Shown: in pieces, positions 25,678-32,961 of the stretch
Layout of the letters: each line of letters begins with the position of its first letter
How positions within the stretch are numbered: the stretch's first letter is position 1
Assembly: GCA_021730785.1 (NCBI GenBank)
Contig: JAKFWF010000046.1
Location: 1 to 64,000 of the forward strand
Direction of reading: 5' to 3'
DNA: 64,000 bases
Origin: Hyphomicrobiaceae bacterium
GTDB taxonomy: Bacteria > Pseudomonadota > Alphaproteobacteria > Rhizobiales > Hyphomicrobiaceae
The notes under the pieces: model-generated
What the model was told of the DNA's origin: nothing
Database searches by the model: none
The model's input: only the letters and a program-made list of their open reading frames with translations
Made by a program: the position numbers and the translations under genes

Positions 25678-25755
25678 ATTGAATTCGAAGGGCGATCCGG
25701 TTTTGCGGCATGCATCCTGCCACCGGCATAGGGTGCCGCATGCGGATCGCTAGGT

Positions 25756-25774
25756 CCTCGGGCCAAGCCCGAGG
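25756..25774. repeat. REP-like palindrome 1 (CCTCGGG-N5-CCCGAGG)
   Basis: Perfect seven-base arms with loop CCAAG, inside a wider near-palindrome (GGTCCTCGGG ... CCCGAGGATGACC). It lies upstream of the GIY-YIG gene, between it and the livH start. The same core recurs at 25875 and 26271. Confidence 0.75.
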
Positions 25775-25874
25775 ATGACCCCGGTTATGTGGTTCATGGA
25801 GCCAGCAACGTGCCGATTTTGAAAAATTGCAGCCTGGACGACCTGGCCACAATCGATCGACCCCAACGGTGTCA

Positions 25875-25895
25875 CCCTCGGGCTTGTCCCGAGGG
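25875..25895. repeat. REP-like palindrome 2 (CCCTCGGG-N5-CCCGAGGG)
   Basis: Perfect eight-base arms with loop CTTGT, 45 bases before the GIY-YIG start, in the inverted sense relative to palindromes 1 and 3 (loop CTTGT versus CCAAG/ACAAG). Such GGGCTTGTCCCGAGG-type REPs are common dispersed elements in alphaproteobacteria. Confidence 0.75.
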
Positions 25896-25939
25896 CCAAT
25901 GGCGCGGCACACTGGACACTCGACGTTGGAGTTCCCCTC

Positions 25940-26293
25940 GTGCAATCTTTCTCGGCCTACTTTCTCGCGAGCCAGCCACGCGGCACCCTGTACGTCGGTG
26001 TCACGAACAGTCTTGTGCAACGGGTCGCCGATCACCGCGCCGGACGTGGCTCGACCTTCACCCAGAAATTCAAAGTCCACCGCCTCGTTTGGTACGAGGA
26101 GTTCGATAGCGTGACCGACGCAATTCAAAGGGAAAAATCTCTCAAGCGTTACTTGAGGGATTGGAAGATCACTCTGATCGAACGTGACACCCCGCACTGG
26201 ATCGACCTCTACGCTGCATTGCCTGGTGTGCGGCCGTTGCCCAAAGACTGGGCCCCGGTGGATGATCGTTCCTCGGGACAAGCCCGAGGTTGA
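25940..26293 (+). CDS. GIY-YIG family nuclease-like protein
   Basis: A 117-residue stand-alone GIY-YIG domain: 'GTLYVGVTNSLVQRVADHRA' carries the G-x-x-Y-V-G form of the motif with the conserved Arg (usually R-x-x-x-H), 'VWYEEFDSVTDAIQREKSLK' holds the metal-binding Glu and 'RYLRDWKITLIE' ends the core. Relatives resemble excision and homing endonucleases but are uncharacterised. Its last codons lie in a REP palindrome. It is on the opposite strand within the Liv transport operon, between the binding-protein gene and livH, which points to insertion as a unit with the flanking REPs. Confidence 0.9.
   Translation: MQSFSAYFLASQPRGTLYVGVTNSLVQRVADHRAGRGSTFTQKFKVHRLVWYEEFDSVTDAIQREKSLKRYLRDWKITLIERDTPHWIDLYAALPGVRPLPKDWAPVDDRSSGQARG
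26271..26289. repeat. REP-like palindrome 3 (CCTCGGG-N5-CCCGAGG)
   Basis: Perfect seven-base arms with loop ACAAG, overlapping the 3' end of the GIY-YIG gene (it encodes the terminal Ser-Ser-Gly-Gln-Ala-Arg-Gly). With palindromes 1 and 2 it brackets the gene on both sides. Confidence 0.75.
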
Positions 26294-26323
26294 TATTGTT
26301 TCACGTTGCGCAGATGCAGCCCC

Positions 26324-27568
26324 CTACTTCGGCCGCTCCATTTTGCAGGTGGTGGGGATCACGGTGTCCTTGGCGTCGAGGGCCGCGATCTGGCGCCAGC
26401 CCCAGCCGGTGCCTTCCTCGTCGAAGGGCTCGGCGGCCGTGCGCTCGCCGAACGACACCAGATACATCGGCTGGAAGAACTGGTGGTCGTCCTTGCGCAT
26501 GAAGCCCTCGCCGCCGTTCATGACCTCGAACTTCATGTCCTCGAGGGCGAGGCCGATCTTGATCGGGTCCGTCGACTTGGCCTTGTCGACTGCAACCGCC
26601 AGCATGCGCATCTGGTTCATGGCGCGCGGGTAGAGGATCGACATCTTGTATTTGTCGCGGAACGCCGTTTCGTTGGCCTTGGTGCCGGCGTGGTCCTTGT
26701 TGGGCGAGCCCTCGCGGATCTCGTAAACGCGGTGGTTGAGACCGGTCTGCTTGACTGACGTCGGCCCGCCGGTGCCGCCCGCGTAGTACGTGTACCAGTC
26801 GACCTGCAGGCCGGCGTCGGCGGACGCCTTCAGCAGCAGCGCGAAATCCTGGCTCCAGTTGCCGGTGATGACCGAATCTGCCCCCGAGGCCTTGATCTTG
26901 GCGATGTAGGGGGCGAAGTCGGTGACCTTGAGCAAGGGGTGCAGTTCGTCGCCGACGATCGCGATGTCGGGCCGCTTGGCTTTCAGCATCGTAACGGCGG
27001 TTGCCCGCACAGCCTGGCCGAACGAATAGTCCTGGTTGATCAGGTACACTTTCTTGATGGCGGCCTTGCCCTTCATGTAGTTGGTGAGGGCCTCCATCTT
27101 GATGTCGGAGTTGGCGTCCCAGCGGAAGTGCGAGAACGTGCACTTCGAATTGGTCAGCACCGGATCGACGGCTGCGTAGTTGAGGTACATGACCTCCTTG
27201 CCTGGGTTGCGCTCGTTGTACTTCGCGACCCACTCGGACAAGGCGGCTGCCACGGACGAGCCGTTGCCCTGGGTGATGATGCGCGCCCCCGCATCTACCG
27301 CCTTCTGCACCTGGATCAGGCTTTCCTGCGGGTTGGTCTTGTTGTCGTAGGGCAGGATCTCGAACTTTTTCCCGGCCGCCCCGCCCTTGGCGTTCAACTC
27401 GTCGGCCATGAACTGGAAGGTCTTGAGGCCCACTTCGCCGACGGTGGCACCAGGACCCGACAGCGGATCGATATAGGCGATTTTGATGGTGTCCTGGGCC
27501 AGGGCTGGGCCGAAGCCGAACACGAAGGCCGCCGCTGTGAGCAGGGCAGCCACGAAGCGCGCTTTCAT
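26324..27568 (-). CDS. Branched-chain amino acid-type ABC transporter substrate-binding protein
   Basis: A 414-residue periplasmic type I binding protein. The signal peptide ends near 'GPALAQ', followed by 'IKIAYIDPLSGPGATVGEVG', 'ILPYDNKTNPQESLIQVQKA' and 'ITQGNGSSVAAALSEWVAKY', the LivJ/LivK-like fold. The ligand may be a branched-chain amino acid, amide or other small compound. GGAGG sits just before the ATG at 27568; upstream in-frame codons are not part of it. First gene of the liv operon, separated from livH by the 640-base GIY-YIG/REP insertion. Confidence 0.9.
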   Translation of the reverse strand: MKARFVAALLTAAAFVFGFGPALAQDTIKIAYIDPLSGPGATVGEVGLKTFQFMADELNAKGGAAGKKFEILPYDNKTNPQESLIQVQKAVDAGARIITQGNGSSVAAALSEWVAKYNERNPGKEVMYLNYAAVDPVLTNSKCTFSHFRWDANSDIKMEALTNYMKGKAAIKKVYLINQDYSFGQAVRATAVTMLKAKRPDIAIVGDELHPLLKVTDFAPYIAKIKASGADSVITGNWSQDFALLLKASADAGLQVDWYTYYAGGTGGPTSVKQTGLNHRVYEIREGSPNKDHAGTKANETAFRDKYKMSILYPRAMNQMRMLAVAVDKAKSTDPIKIGLALEDMKFEVMNGGEGFMRKDDHQFFQPMYLVSFGERTAAEPFDEEGTGWGWRQIAALDAKDTVIPTTCKMERPK

Positions 27569-28016
27569 ATGTCCTCCGTACGTTTCCCGATGGCTGCCGG
27601 ATTTCAGTTTCCGGTCTTGCGCACATGTCTGCTCTGGCACGTGGCCGCAGGATGGCCAATGTCGAACCGCGGATGTGTACTGCGAAAGACTATCGCAATC
27701 GCCCCGCAAGTCCAGTGCCACGGCAGTGCTCCAATTGGCATGGAATTGCCAATGCGGCATGCTGCGAGACAAGTACTGCCGCCTGCCTGCGTACACCCGG
27801 GAAGGCCCGCCGTGCCGCCGTGCTTGCCTCGCGTTCCGTGCCGAAGGTACAAGTCACGGCGTGGCAGAGTGTTGGCAATTGGCAGGTGGTGTCGTTGGCC
27901 AGAAAGAGTGCGACCCGATAAATCCAAGTGGGCATCGCGATCTCCGTCGACGCAATCCGACTGCACCCCTGTAGTCCAAGACGATCCTTGCGGCCCGCTC
28001 AGGGCGGGCTTGATTT
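27569..28016. other. Regulatory region between the Liv binding-protein gene and the HigBA-like module
   Basis: Divergent intergenic region of about 450 bases. Visible structure: a palindrome at 27734-27753, a direct TTGGCA repeat near 27872-27883 and a GC-rich inverted repeat near 27989-28009 just before the toxin promoter. No gene recognised. Confidence 0.45.
27734..27753. promoter_or_regulatory. Palindrome ATTGGCA-N6-TGCCAAT
   Basis: Perfect seven-base arms upstream of the Liv binding-protein gene; further TTGGCA half-sites occur near 27872-27883. The pattern looks like an operator for a dimeric regulator, but no regulator is identified. Confidence 0.4.
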
Positions 28017-28033
28017 ATAACACAATGTGCTAT
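28017..28033. promoter_or_regulatory. Candidate autoregulatory operator of the HigBA-like module
   Basis: ATAACACA-A-TGTGCTAT is a palindrome with one mismatch, 24 bases before the toxin start and overlapping the AT-rich TATATA promoter area. Type II antitoxins with an XRE fold usually repress their own operon through such sites. Inferred from position and symmetry. Confidence 0.45.
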
Positions 28034-28056
28034 ATATGACGCTGGGGGAGCGAAGC

Positions 28057-28425
28057 GTGCGGGTCTACAAGACGAAGGGCTTCGCGCGATTTGCTCGGCG
28101 CCAGCAGATCGATGATGCCGCGCTTTGTGGCGCGATATCCCGGGCAGAACAGGGCTTGCTCGACGCTGATCTTGGCGGCGGAGTGGTCAAGCAGCGGGTT
28201 CCACGGCCAGGACAGGGGCGATCCGGCGGTTATCGGGCTATTGTTTTCTACCGCATCGGGGCATGAGCCGTGTTCGTCGACGGCTTCGCCAAGAGCAGCC
28301 AAGACAACATCGACGATGACGATCTGGAAATGTTTCGCAAGCTGGCCGCGGAGTTCCTAAACTACGACAAGAAGCAAGTCGGCAAGCTGGTCAAGTCAGG
28401 TGCCTGGATCGAGGTGGAGTGTAAT
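28057..28425 (+). pseudogene. RelE/HigB-type toxin gene with in-frame stop
   Basis: The N-terminal part reads as a RelE/HigB-like toxin ('YKTKGFARFARRQQIDD', 'LLDADLGGGVVKQRVPRPGQ', 'GRSGGYRAIVFYRIGA'). A TGA at 28264-28266 interrupts it, and the same frame continues with the expected family sequence ('VFVDGFAKSSQDNIDDDDLE', 'FRKLAAEFLNYDKKQVG'). The stop replaces a position where Arg (CGA) is likely, so one C-to-T change explains it. The frame also runs past the antitoxin start without its own stop, a second sign of decay. The GTG at 28057 with GGGGGAG upstream is the probable start. RelE-fold toxins cut mRNA on the ribosome; this one should be inactive unless the stop is read through. Confidence 0.8.
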
Positions 28426-28744
28426 GGCAATCAAACATACGAACAGGATCGCCCGTGTCGTGCACGAGGCTGCAGCCGACGCGCACAAGGCCGGCGTCAT
28501 GGACAAGACGACCATGCGCGAGTTCGACACGCTTTGCCTCGCCGAGGTCCCGGAACTCTCGCCGAAAGAGATCCAATCGCTGCGCGAGCGCGAGAAAGTG
28601 AGCCAAGCCGTGCTCGCTCGCCACCTTAACGTGACGACTGGGCTCATAAGCCAATGGGAACGTGGCGAGCGTCGCCCGAGTGGACCGGCGTTGACGCTGC
28701 TCTCGCTCATTAGGCGCAAGGGGCTTGAGGTTCTGGCGGGATAG
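28424..28744 (+). CDS. HigA-like XRE-family antitoxin
   Basis: A 106-residue DNA-binding protein. The C-terminal half is a Cro/C1-type helix-turn-helix: 'LREREKVSQAVLARHLNVTT' and 'GLISQWERGERRPSGPALTL' with the recognition helix at 'VTTGLISQWE'; it ends 'LLSLIRRKGLEVLAG'. It belongs to the antitoxins that follow toxins of the preceding type, and would both neutralise the toxin and repress the operon. It appears intact although the toxin gene has a stop, the expected order of decay. Start at ATG 28424, overlapping the end of the toxin. Confidence 0.85.
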   Translation: MAIKHTNRIARVVHEAAADAHKAGVMDKTTMREFDTLCLAEVPELSPKEIQSLREREKVSQAVLARHLNVTTGLISQWERGERRPSGPALTLLSLIRRKGLEVLAG

Positions 28745-28755
28745 AGCGGATAGCA

Positions 28756-29223
28756 ATGGCAAAGAAAGTTGCTGCGGTGCCGTCGTCATCCCGACGCTGG
28801 CTTCTCAAGTCGGAACCCGACGTGTTCTCGTGGGACATGTGCAAAGCGCGCGGGGAGGTCGGCGAACCGTGGACCGGCGTGCGCAACTATCTGGCGCGCA
28901 ACAACATGCGGGCGATGCAGCGCGGCGATCTCGCGTTCTTCTACCACTCGAACATCGGGCTCGAGGTGGTTGGCATCGTCAAGGTCATCGCGCTCGCCCA
29001 TCCCGATCCCGAGGACGACAGTGGCACCTGGGAGTGCGTCGACGTGGCAGCCGTCTGCGATATGCCGACGCCGGTGACACTGAGCACCGTGAAGGCCAAT
29101 CCGAAACTCAGCGCCATGAGCCTCGTCACGTCGATGCGGCTTTCCGTGCAACCGGTGACACTCGCCGAATGGGCCGAGGTGTGCCGCATGGGCGGGCTCG
29201 ATCCGCGGAAAATTGCTCATTAG
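28756..29223 (+). CDS. EVE domain protein (Thy28/YTH-like PUA fold)
   Basis: A 155-residue EVE protein: 'WLLKSEPDVFSWD', 'WTGVRNYLARNNMRAMQRGD', 'FFYHSNIGLEVVGIVKV' and 'MSLVTSMRLSVQPVTLAEW' are the family blocks. EVE is a PUA-like fold that reads modified bases in DNA or RNA and is often linked to restriction systems, but single-gene copies like this are widespread in proteobacteria. It follows the antitoxin by 11 bases, so it may be read from the same transcript. About 260 bases downstream hold short frames but no recognised gene. Confidence 0.9.
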   Translation: MAKKVAAVPSSSRRWLLKSEPDVFSWDMCKARGEVGEPWTGVRNYLARNNMRAMQRGDLAFFYHSNIGLEVVGIVKVIALAHPDPEDDSGTWECVDVAAVCDMPTPVTLSTVKANPKLSAMSLVTSMRLSVQPVTLAEWAEVCRMGGLDPRKIAH

Positions 29224-29485
29224 GACGTAGCAACCGTGGCGAAGCCCAAGCTGAGCGACCGCAGGAGGGCATTTCGCGCGCTGCTGGGACAACTGCCGCC
29301 GACGGCAAACGGCCGAGAGCTAATCGGCACCCACGATCCAGGCGTCCGTCCCAGCCATGGCGTCGGCGCACAAGAATGATCTAGCCGGACCGCTGCCGGC
29401 CGGCTATGAGGTCCAAAGCAACCTCATTGATGGCCAGGCGCGGTTGTTCGATGCCCTGTTCTTCTGGTTCGACTGAAGGACACGC

Positions 29486-30163
29486 ATGCCCATTGCCGCC
29501 CCATCCCTAGCGCGACCGGCCGATGACGCGCGCTCCATGCGGTTCGTGCGAGACCACACCACGCCGACCGCGGTCGCGCTCGTGCCCGAGTTGTCGCTCC
29601 ATCTGGCGCGCCAGCCGTTCGAGATCTTCCAGGCCGCCGACGACATCAAGGCCGAGCGGCCCTACTGGGCATTCGCCTGGAGCGGTGGCCAGGGCCTCGC
29701 CCGCTGGCTGCTCGACAATCCGTCAGCCGTCGCCGGCAAACGCGTGCTCGATGTCGGCGCCGGCTCCGGTCTGGCGGCGATCGCGGCGCTCAAAGCCGGC
29801 GCGCGCTCGGGCGAGGCCAACGACACCGACGTCCACGCTGCGGCTGCCGCCCGCCTCAACGCGACGACCAACGACGTAGCGCTCACGACCACCACGACGG
29901 ACCTGCTCGGCGCCGACCCGCATTGTGACCTCCTGATCATCGGTGATCTGTTCTACGAGCCCGAACTCGCAGCCCGGGTGTCGACGTTCCTCGAGCGCGC
30001 CGCCCGCCGCGGCATCCCGATCCTGTTCGGCGATCGCTCGACTGCCCAGCGCCCGCCCCTCACTTTCGAGCTACTGGCCGAGTACGAAGCGCCGCTGACG
30101 CCCGACCTGCAGATCGACTACATCGAGACCGCCCGCATCTGGCGCCTTGCCGGGGCCCCATGA
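29486..30163 (+). CDS. ETFB-lysine-methyltransferase-like SAM methyltransferase (copy 1)
   Basis: A 225-residue class I methyltransferase of the COG3897 group (predicted nicotinamide N-methyase; includes the electron-transfer-flavoprotein beta lysine methyltransferases). Motifs: 'YWAFAWSGGQGLARWLLDNP', motif I 'VLDVGAGSGLAAIAALKAGA', and 'LLIIGDLFYEPELA' (D-L-F-Y-E, the family's motif IV). The substrate is unknown; ETF-beta is the best precedent. It overlaps the next methyltransferase gene by four bases (ATGA) and shares its architecture, so the pair arose by duplication. Confidence 0.85.
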   Translation: MPIAAPSLARPADDARSMRFVRDHTTPTAVALVPELSLHLARQPFEIFQAADDIKAERPYWAFAWSGGQGLARWLLDNPSAVAGKRVLDVGAGSGLAAIAALKAGARSGEANDTDVHAAAAARLNATTNDVALTTTTTDLLGADPHCDLLIIGDLFYEPELAARVSTFLERAARRGIPILFGDRSTAQRPPLTFELLAEYEAPLTPDLQIDYIETARIWRLAGAP

Positions 30164-30807
30164 TCGCTGATCGGGCAACATTTATCCGCGCCAACACCAC
30201 GCTGATGTCGCCGCCGCTGGTGCCCGAAATCAAGCTGCACCTGGCCGAGGAGAGCTTGCCGATCTGGCTCAAGACCGAGGAGGAGTTGGGCGCGGTGAAT
30301 GTGCCGCCGCCGTTCTGGGCCTTCGCCTGGGCCGGCGGGCAGGCGCTGGCCCGCTACATTCTCGACACGCCGGCGCTGGTCGTGGGCAAAAGCATCCTGG
30401 ATCTCGGCTGCGGCTCGGGGCTCACCGCCATCGCGCCCATGCTCGCAGGCGCCACGTCGGCGATTGCTGCCGACATCGACCCACTCGCGCTGACAGCGGT
30501 GGCCCTCAACGCGGCTGCCAACGGCGTCGCGGTTGCCACCACTGCTGACGATTTGCTGGCGCGTCCCCCCGGCCGCTTCGGCGTGACGCTGGTTGGCGAT
30601 CTGTTCTATGAGCGCGCCATGTCGGACGCGGTGCTGGCCTACATCGAGGCGGCACACGCGGCCGGCAGCGACATCCTGATCGGCGATCCGCAACGCACCT
30701 ACTTTCCCCGCGCCCGCTTCCGCCAGGTGGCTGAATACAATGTGCCCGTGACGCGCGAACTCGAAGACAACGAGATCAAGAAAACCGCCGTGTGGCGCAT
30801 CGCATGA
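30160..30807 (+). CDS. ETFB-lysine-methyltransferase-like SAM methyltransferase (copy 2)
   Basis: A 215-residue paralogue of the preceding gene: 'FWAFAWAGGQALARYILDTP', motif I 'ILDLGCGSGLTAIAPMLAGA', 'IAADIDPLALTAVALNAAAN' and 'VTLVGDLFYERAMSDAVLAY'. It keeps the classic 'GCGSG' where copy 1 has 'GAGSG', and 'ADIDP' where copy 1 has 'NDTDV', so copy 2 looks more like the ancestral, active form. Translationally coupled on both sides (ATGA overlaps with copy 1 and the hydrolase). Confidence 0.88.
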   Translation: MIADRATFIRANTTLMSPPLVPEIKLHLAEESLPIWLKTEEELGAVNVPPPFWAFAWAGGQALARYILDTPALVVGKSILDLGCGSGLTAIAPMLAGATSAIAADIDPLALTAVALNAAANGVAVATTADDLLARPPGRFGVTLVGDLFYERAMSDAVLAYIEAAHAAGSDILIGDPQRTYFPRARFRQVAEYNVPVTRELEDNEIKKTAVWRIA

Positions 30808-31496
30808 TTGGTTGCAATCGCTCGCAGGCATTGTCGATGACAGCCCTGCACACGCTCGATGCTGGTCCAACGGACGCCGCCTGCCGGTTCATTCTGGCGC
30901 ACGGCGCAGGGGCCGGCATGGATCAACCCTTTCTCGACGCCATGGCCACCCTGCTCGCCGAGCGCGCCATCGCCACCACCCGCTTCGAATTCGCCTATAT
31001 GGCGGCGCGCCGGATTACACCGAAGCGCACCGTTCCGCCCAAGGCTGAAACACTCGTTCCCGAGTACGAGCGGGCGATCGCTTTCGTCCGCGGCCGCATG
31101 CCGCCAGGCCAACGACTGGTGATCGGCGGCAAGTCGATGGGGGGACGCGTGGCAAGCCTGTTGGCCGACGCAGCCTATCGGCAGGGCCTGGTCACCGGCC
31201 TCGTGTGCCTCGGCTATCCGTTCCATCCGCCCAAGAAGCCCACAGTGCTGCGCACGGCCCATCTGACCCACCTGATGTGCCCGACCCTCATCGCCCAGGG
31301 TGAGCGCGATCCCTTCGGCAGCCGGGCCGAGGTCGAGGCCATGACGGTGTCGTCCGCGATTTCGGTTCACTGGATGCCGGACGGCGATCACGACCTCAGC
31401 CCCCGCCAGGCCTCCGGTTTCACGGGCCAGGGCAACCTGGAAGCTGCAGCCGATTTAATTGCAGACTTCGTCGGCAGTGGTCCGCCGAAAGTTTAA
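30804..31496 (+). CDS. Alpha/beta hydrolase of the TEX30/KANL3-like (COG3571) group
   Basis: A 230-residue hydrolase-fold protein. 'FILAHGAGAGMDQPFLDAMA' is the typical oxyanion-loop start of this dienelactone-hydrolase-like group, 'LVIGGKSMGGRVASLLAD' holds the nucleophile Ser in G-x-S-x-G form (G-K-S-M-G), and 'LIAQGERDPFGSRAEVEAM' and 'MPDGDHDLSPRQASG' carry the Asp and His. Function unknown. The ATG at 30804 overlaps the methyltransferase stop; an ATG at 30837 with GCAGG upstream is an equally plausible start. End of a three-gene unit. Confidence 0.85.
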   Translation: MIGCNRSQALSMTALHTLDAGPTDAACRFILAHGAGAGMDQPFLDAMATLLAERAIATTRFEFAYMAARRITPKRTVPPKAETLVPEYERAIAFVRGRMPPGQRLVIGGKSMGGRVASLLADAAYRQGLVTGLVCLGYPFHPPKKPTVLRTAHLTHLMCPTLIAQGERDPFGSRAEVEAMTVSSAISVHWMPDGDHDLSPRQASGFTGQGNLEAAADLIADFVGSGPPKV

Positions 31497-31695
31497 ACTG
31501 ATCAGCGCCGGATATTGCACAGCACCATTCCAATATCGCCACGCAGCATGAAATAAAGTTTGCAAGATGACTCTGTTGATATTGCCAAAACTCACTTGAC
31601 GTGAGACTTTTATGCCGCGTCAAGAAATTGACACGATGGGCTCGCCGCGAGGCAATCGTTCGATTGCCGCAAGGGCGCTGGAAGGTCGATGTGCC

Positions 31696-31956
31696 ATGTC
31701 GAAGAAGAACTGGTCGAGCGGCGCTGACAGGCTTGCCGACACGGCGCGTGCTGCCGGTTTCGCCATGGCCACCCCCGACGACCGGCCGGATGATGCGCCC
31801 GCTTCGGTCCCCTCGACCGCACTCGTGACCCAGCCCGGCGGCTGGCAATCGGCAACGCCCACTCGCGCCCTCGTCGTCGCCACGCCGCGCGCCCAGGGCC
31901 TGCAAACCAGCTTGCGCGAGTGGATGGCGTCGCTGACGTGGCGCGCGCCTGCTTGA
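31696..31956 (+). CDS. Small hypothetical protein
   Basis: An 86-residue frame beginning 'MSKKNWSSGADRLADTARAA', rich in Ala, Pro, Thr and Arg, with no membrane segment and no recognised domain. It ends ten bases before the convergent hydrolase gene. Codon use is similar to its neighbours, but the low-complexity composition means it may not be a gene. The 200 bases before it hold no recognised feature. Confidence 0.35.
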   Translation: MSKKNWSSGADRLADTARAAGFAMATPDDRPDDAPASVPSTALVTQPGGWQSATPTRALVVATPRAQGLQTSLREWMASLTWRAPA

Positions 31957-31966
31957 GTTGGCCGTT

Positions 31967-32866
31967 TCAACCGACCGTCTCGGCAATCCAGCCGAGCACC
32001 TGATCGTAGTTGCGCGCAATCCAGAAGTGCCCGTGGCCCTCCAGCTCCGTCACCACGGGCGCTGCTCGGCCGCGTGCGATCTCGCGCGCAAGGGCCGCGA
32101 TCGCATCGAGCGGCACATTGCGGTCTTCGCTGCCAAACCACAGGCGCGTCGGCGCCGCCACGGCCGCCAGGTCGATATTCCAGGGCTGGCCGAACAGGCG
32201 CATGTCGATCAACGGCCCCAGCGCGCTTTTCTCGAGGCCGACGGCAAACGTTTCCCCCAAGCTCAGCGCGAATGCCGGCTCGCGCACGATCAGCTTGTCC
32301 GACGACTGGGCGACGCCGGCCGCCAGCCGGGTCGCGAGGCTCGGTGACCAGGCAGCCATCGATCCCAGGAACGTGAACAGCACGGGCAAGACGCCTGGAA
32401 TGTTGGGCAAGACCTCGAACGTGAACCGGTGGAACAGGCGCAAATGCGGCCGCGGTGCGATCCCGGCGATCGGCCCCACTGGCGAAACCAGCACCAATGC
32501 CGTGATGCGATCGCCGAGTGCAACTCCGACCGCTGCGGCAAACGGCCCGCCGCCCGAAATGCCGACCACGGCGAACCGGCCGATGCCGAGCGCGTCGGCG
32601 TACTCCGCAACCTCGCCGCTGAAGTCCGACAGACGCGGCGTTGCCGGCGCATCGGTGCGGCCGTAGGCCCAGCGGTCGATTGCGAACAGCTGCAGCCCCA
32701 ATGCCGCTGCCGTATCGGCGGCAGCTGCAAACTTCAGGTGCGAGCCGGGCGTCCCGTGCAGCGCGAGCACCGGCTTGCCGCCCACTGCGCCGTAGCAGCG
32801 ATAGCTCATCTCCCGGCCACACCGGAGCCGCAGACGCGGTGCAGGATCGAACTTCGCACTACCCAC
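31967..32866 (-). CDS. Alpha/beta hydrolase
   Basis: A 299-residue alpha/beta-hydrolase: 'VLALHGTPGSHLKF' oxyanion loop, 'LFAIDRWAYGRTDAP', nucleophile elbow 'VVGISGGGPFAAAVG' (G-I-S-G-G), acid-region 'LWFGSEDRNVPLDAIAAL' and the terminal His in 'ELEGHGHFWIARNY'. All three catalytic residues are visible. Substrate unknown; it may be an esterase, lipase or haloalkane-dehalogenase relative. Divergent from the secreted-protein gene. Confidence 0.85.
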   Translation of the reverse strand: MGSAKFDPAPRLRLRCGREMSYRCYGAVGGKPVLALHGTPGSHLKFAAAADTAAALGLQLFAIDRWAYGRTDAPATPRLSDFSGEVAEYADALGIGRFAVVGISGGGPFAAAVGVALGDRITALVLVSPVGPIAGIAPRPHLRLFHRFTFEVLPNIPGVLPVLFTFLGSMAAWSPSLATRLAAGVAQSSDKLIVREPAFALSLGETFAVGLEKSALGPLIDMRLFGQPWNIDLAAVAAPTRLWFGSEDRNVPLDAIAALAREIARGRAAPVVTELEGHGHFWIARNYDQVLGWIAETVG

Positions 32867-32961
32867 CCTTGTCGCCCTTCCAGAGGTCCGCCGGAATAGT
32901 CCGTGACCGCAGCCATACCTGCCCTGTAGAAGGCCACATCGAAGAGCAAAGCAACACCCTC

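Noticed and set aside
27861-27876. TGGCAGAGTGTTGGCA as a sigma54 promoter
   Set aside because: GG and GC are 12 bases apart as required, but the -12 element reads TTGGC rather than TTGC and no enhancer-type regulator is linked; chance match likely.
28270-28629. Separate gene beginning at 28270
   Set aside because: It is in the same frame as the preceding toxin and continues its family sequence after the TGA, so it is the rest of that gene.
29224-29485. Small frames between the EVE gene and methyltransferase copy 1
   Set aside because: Frames such as the one from GTG 29236 and one ending 'ARLFDALFFWFD' look protein-like in places, but no start, family or continuity supports a gene.
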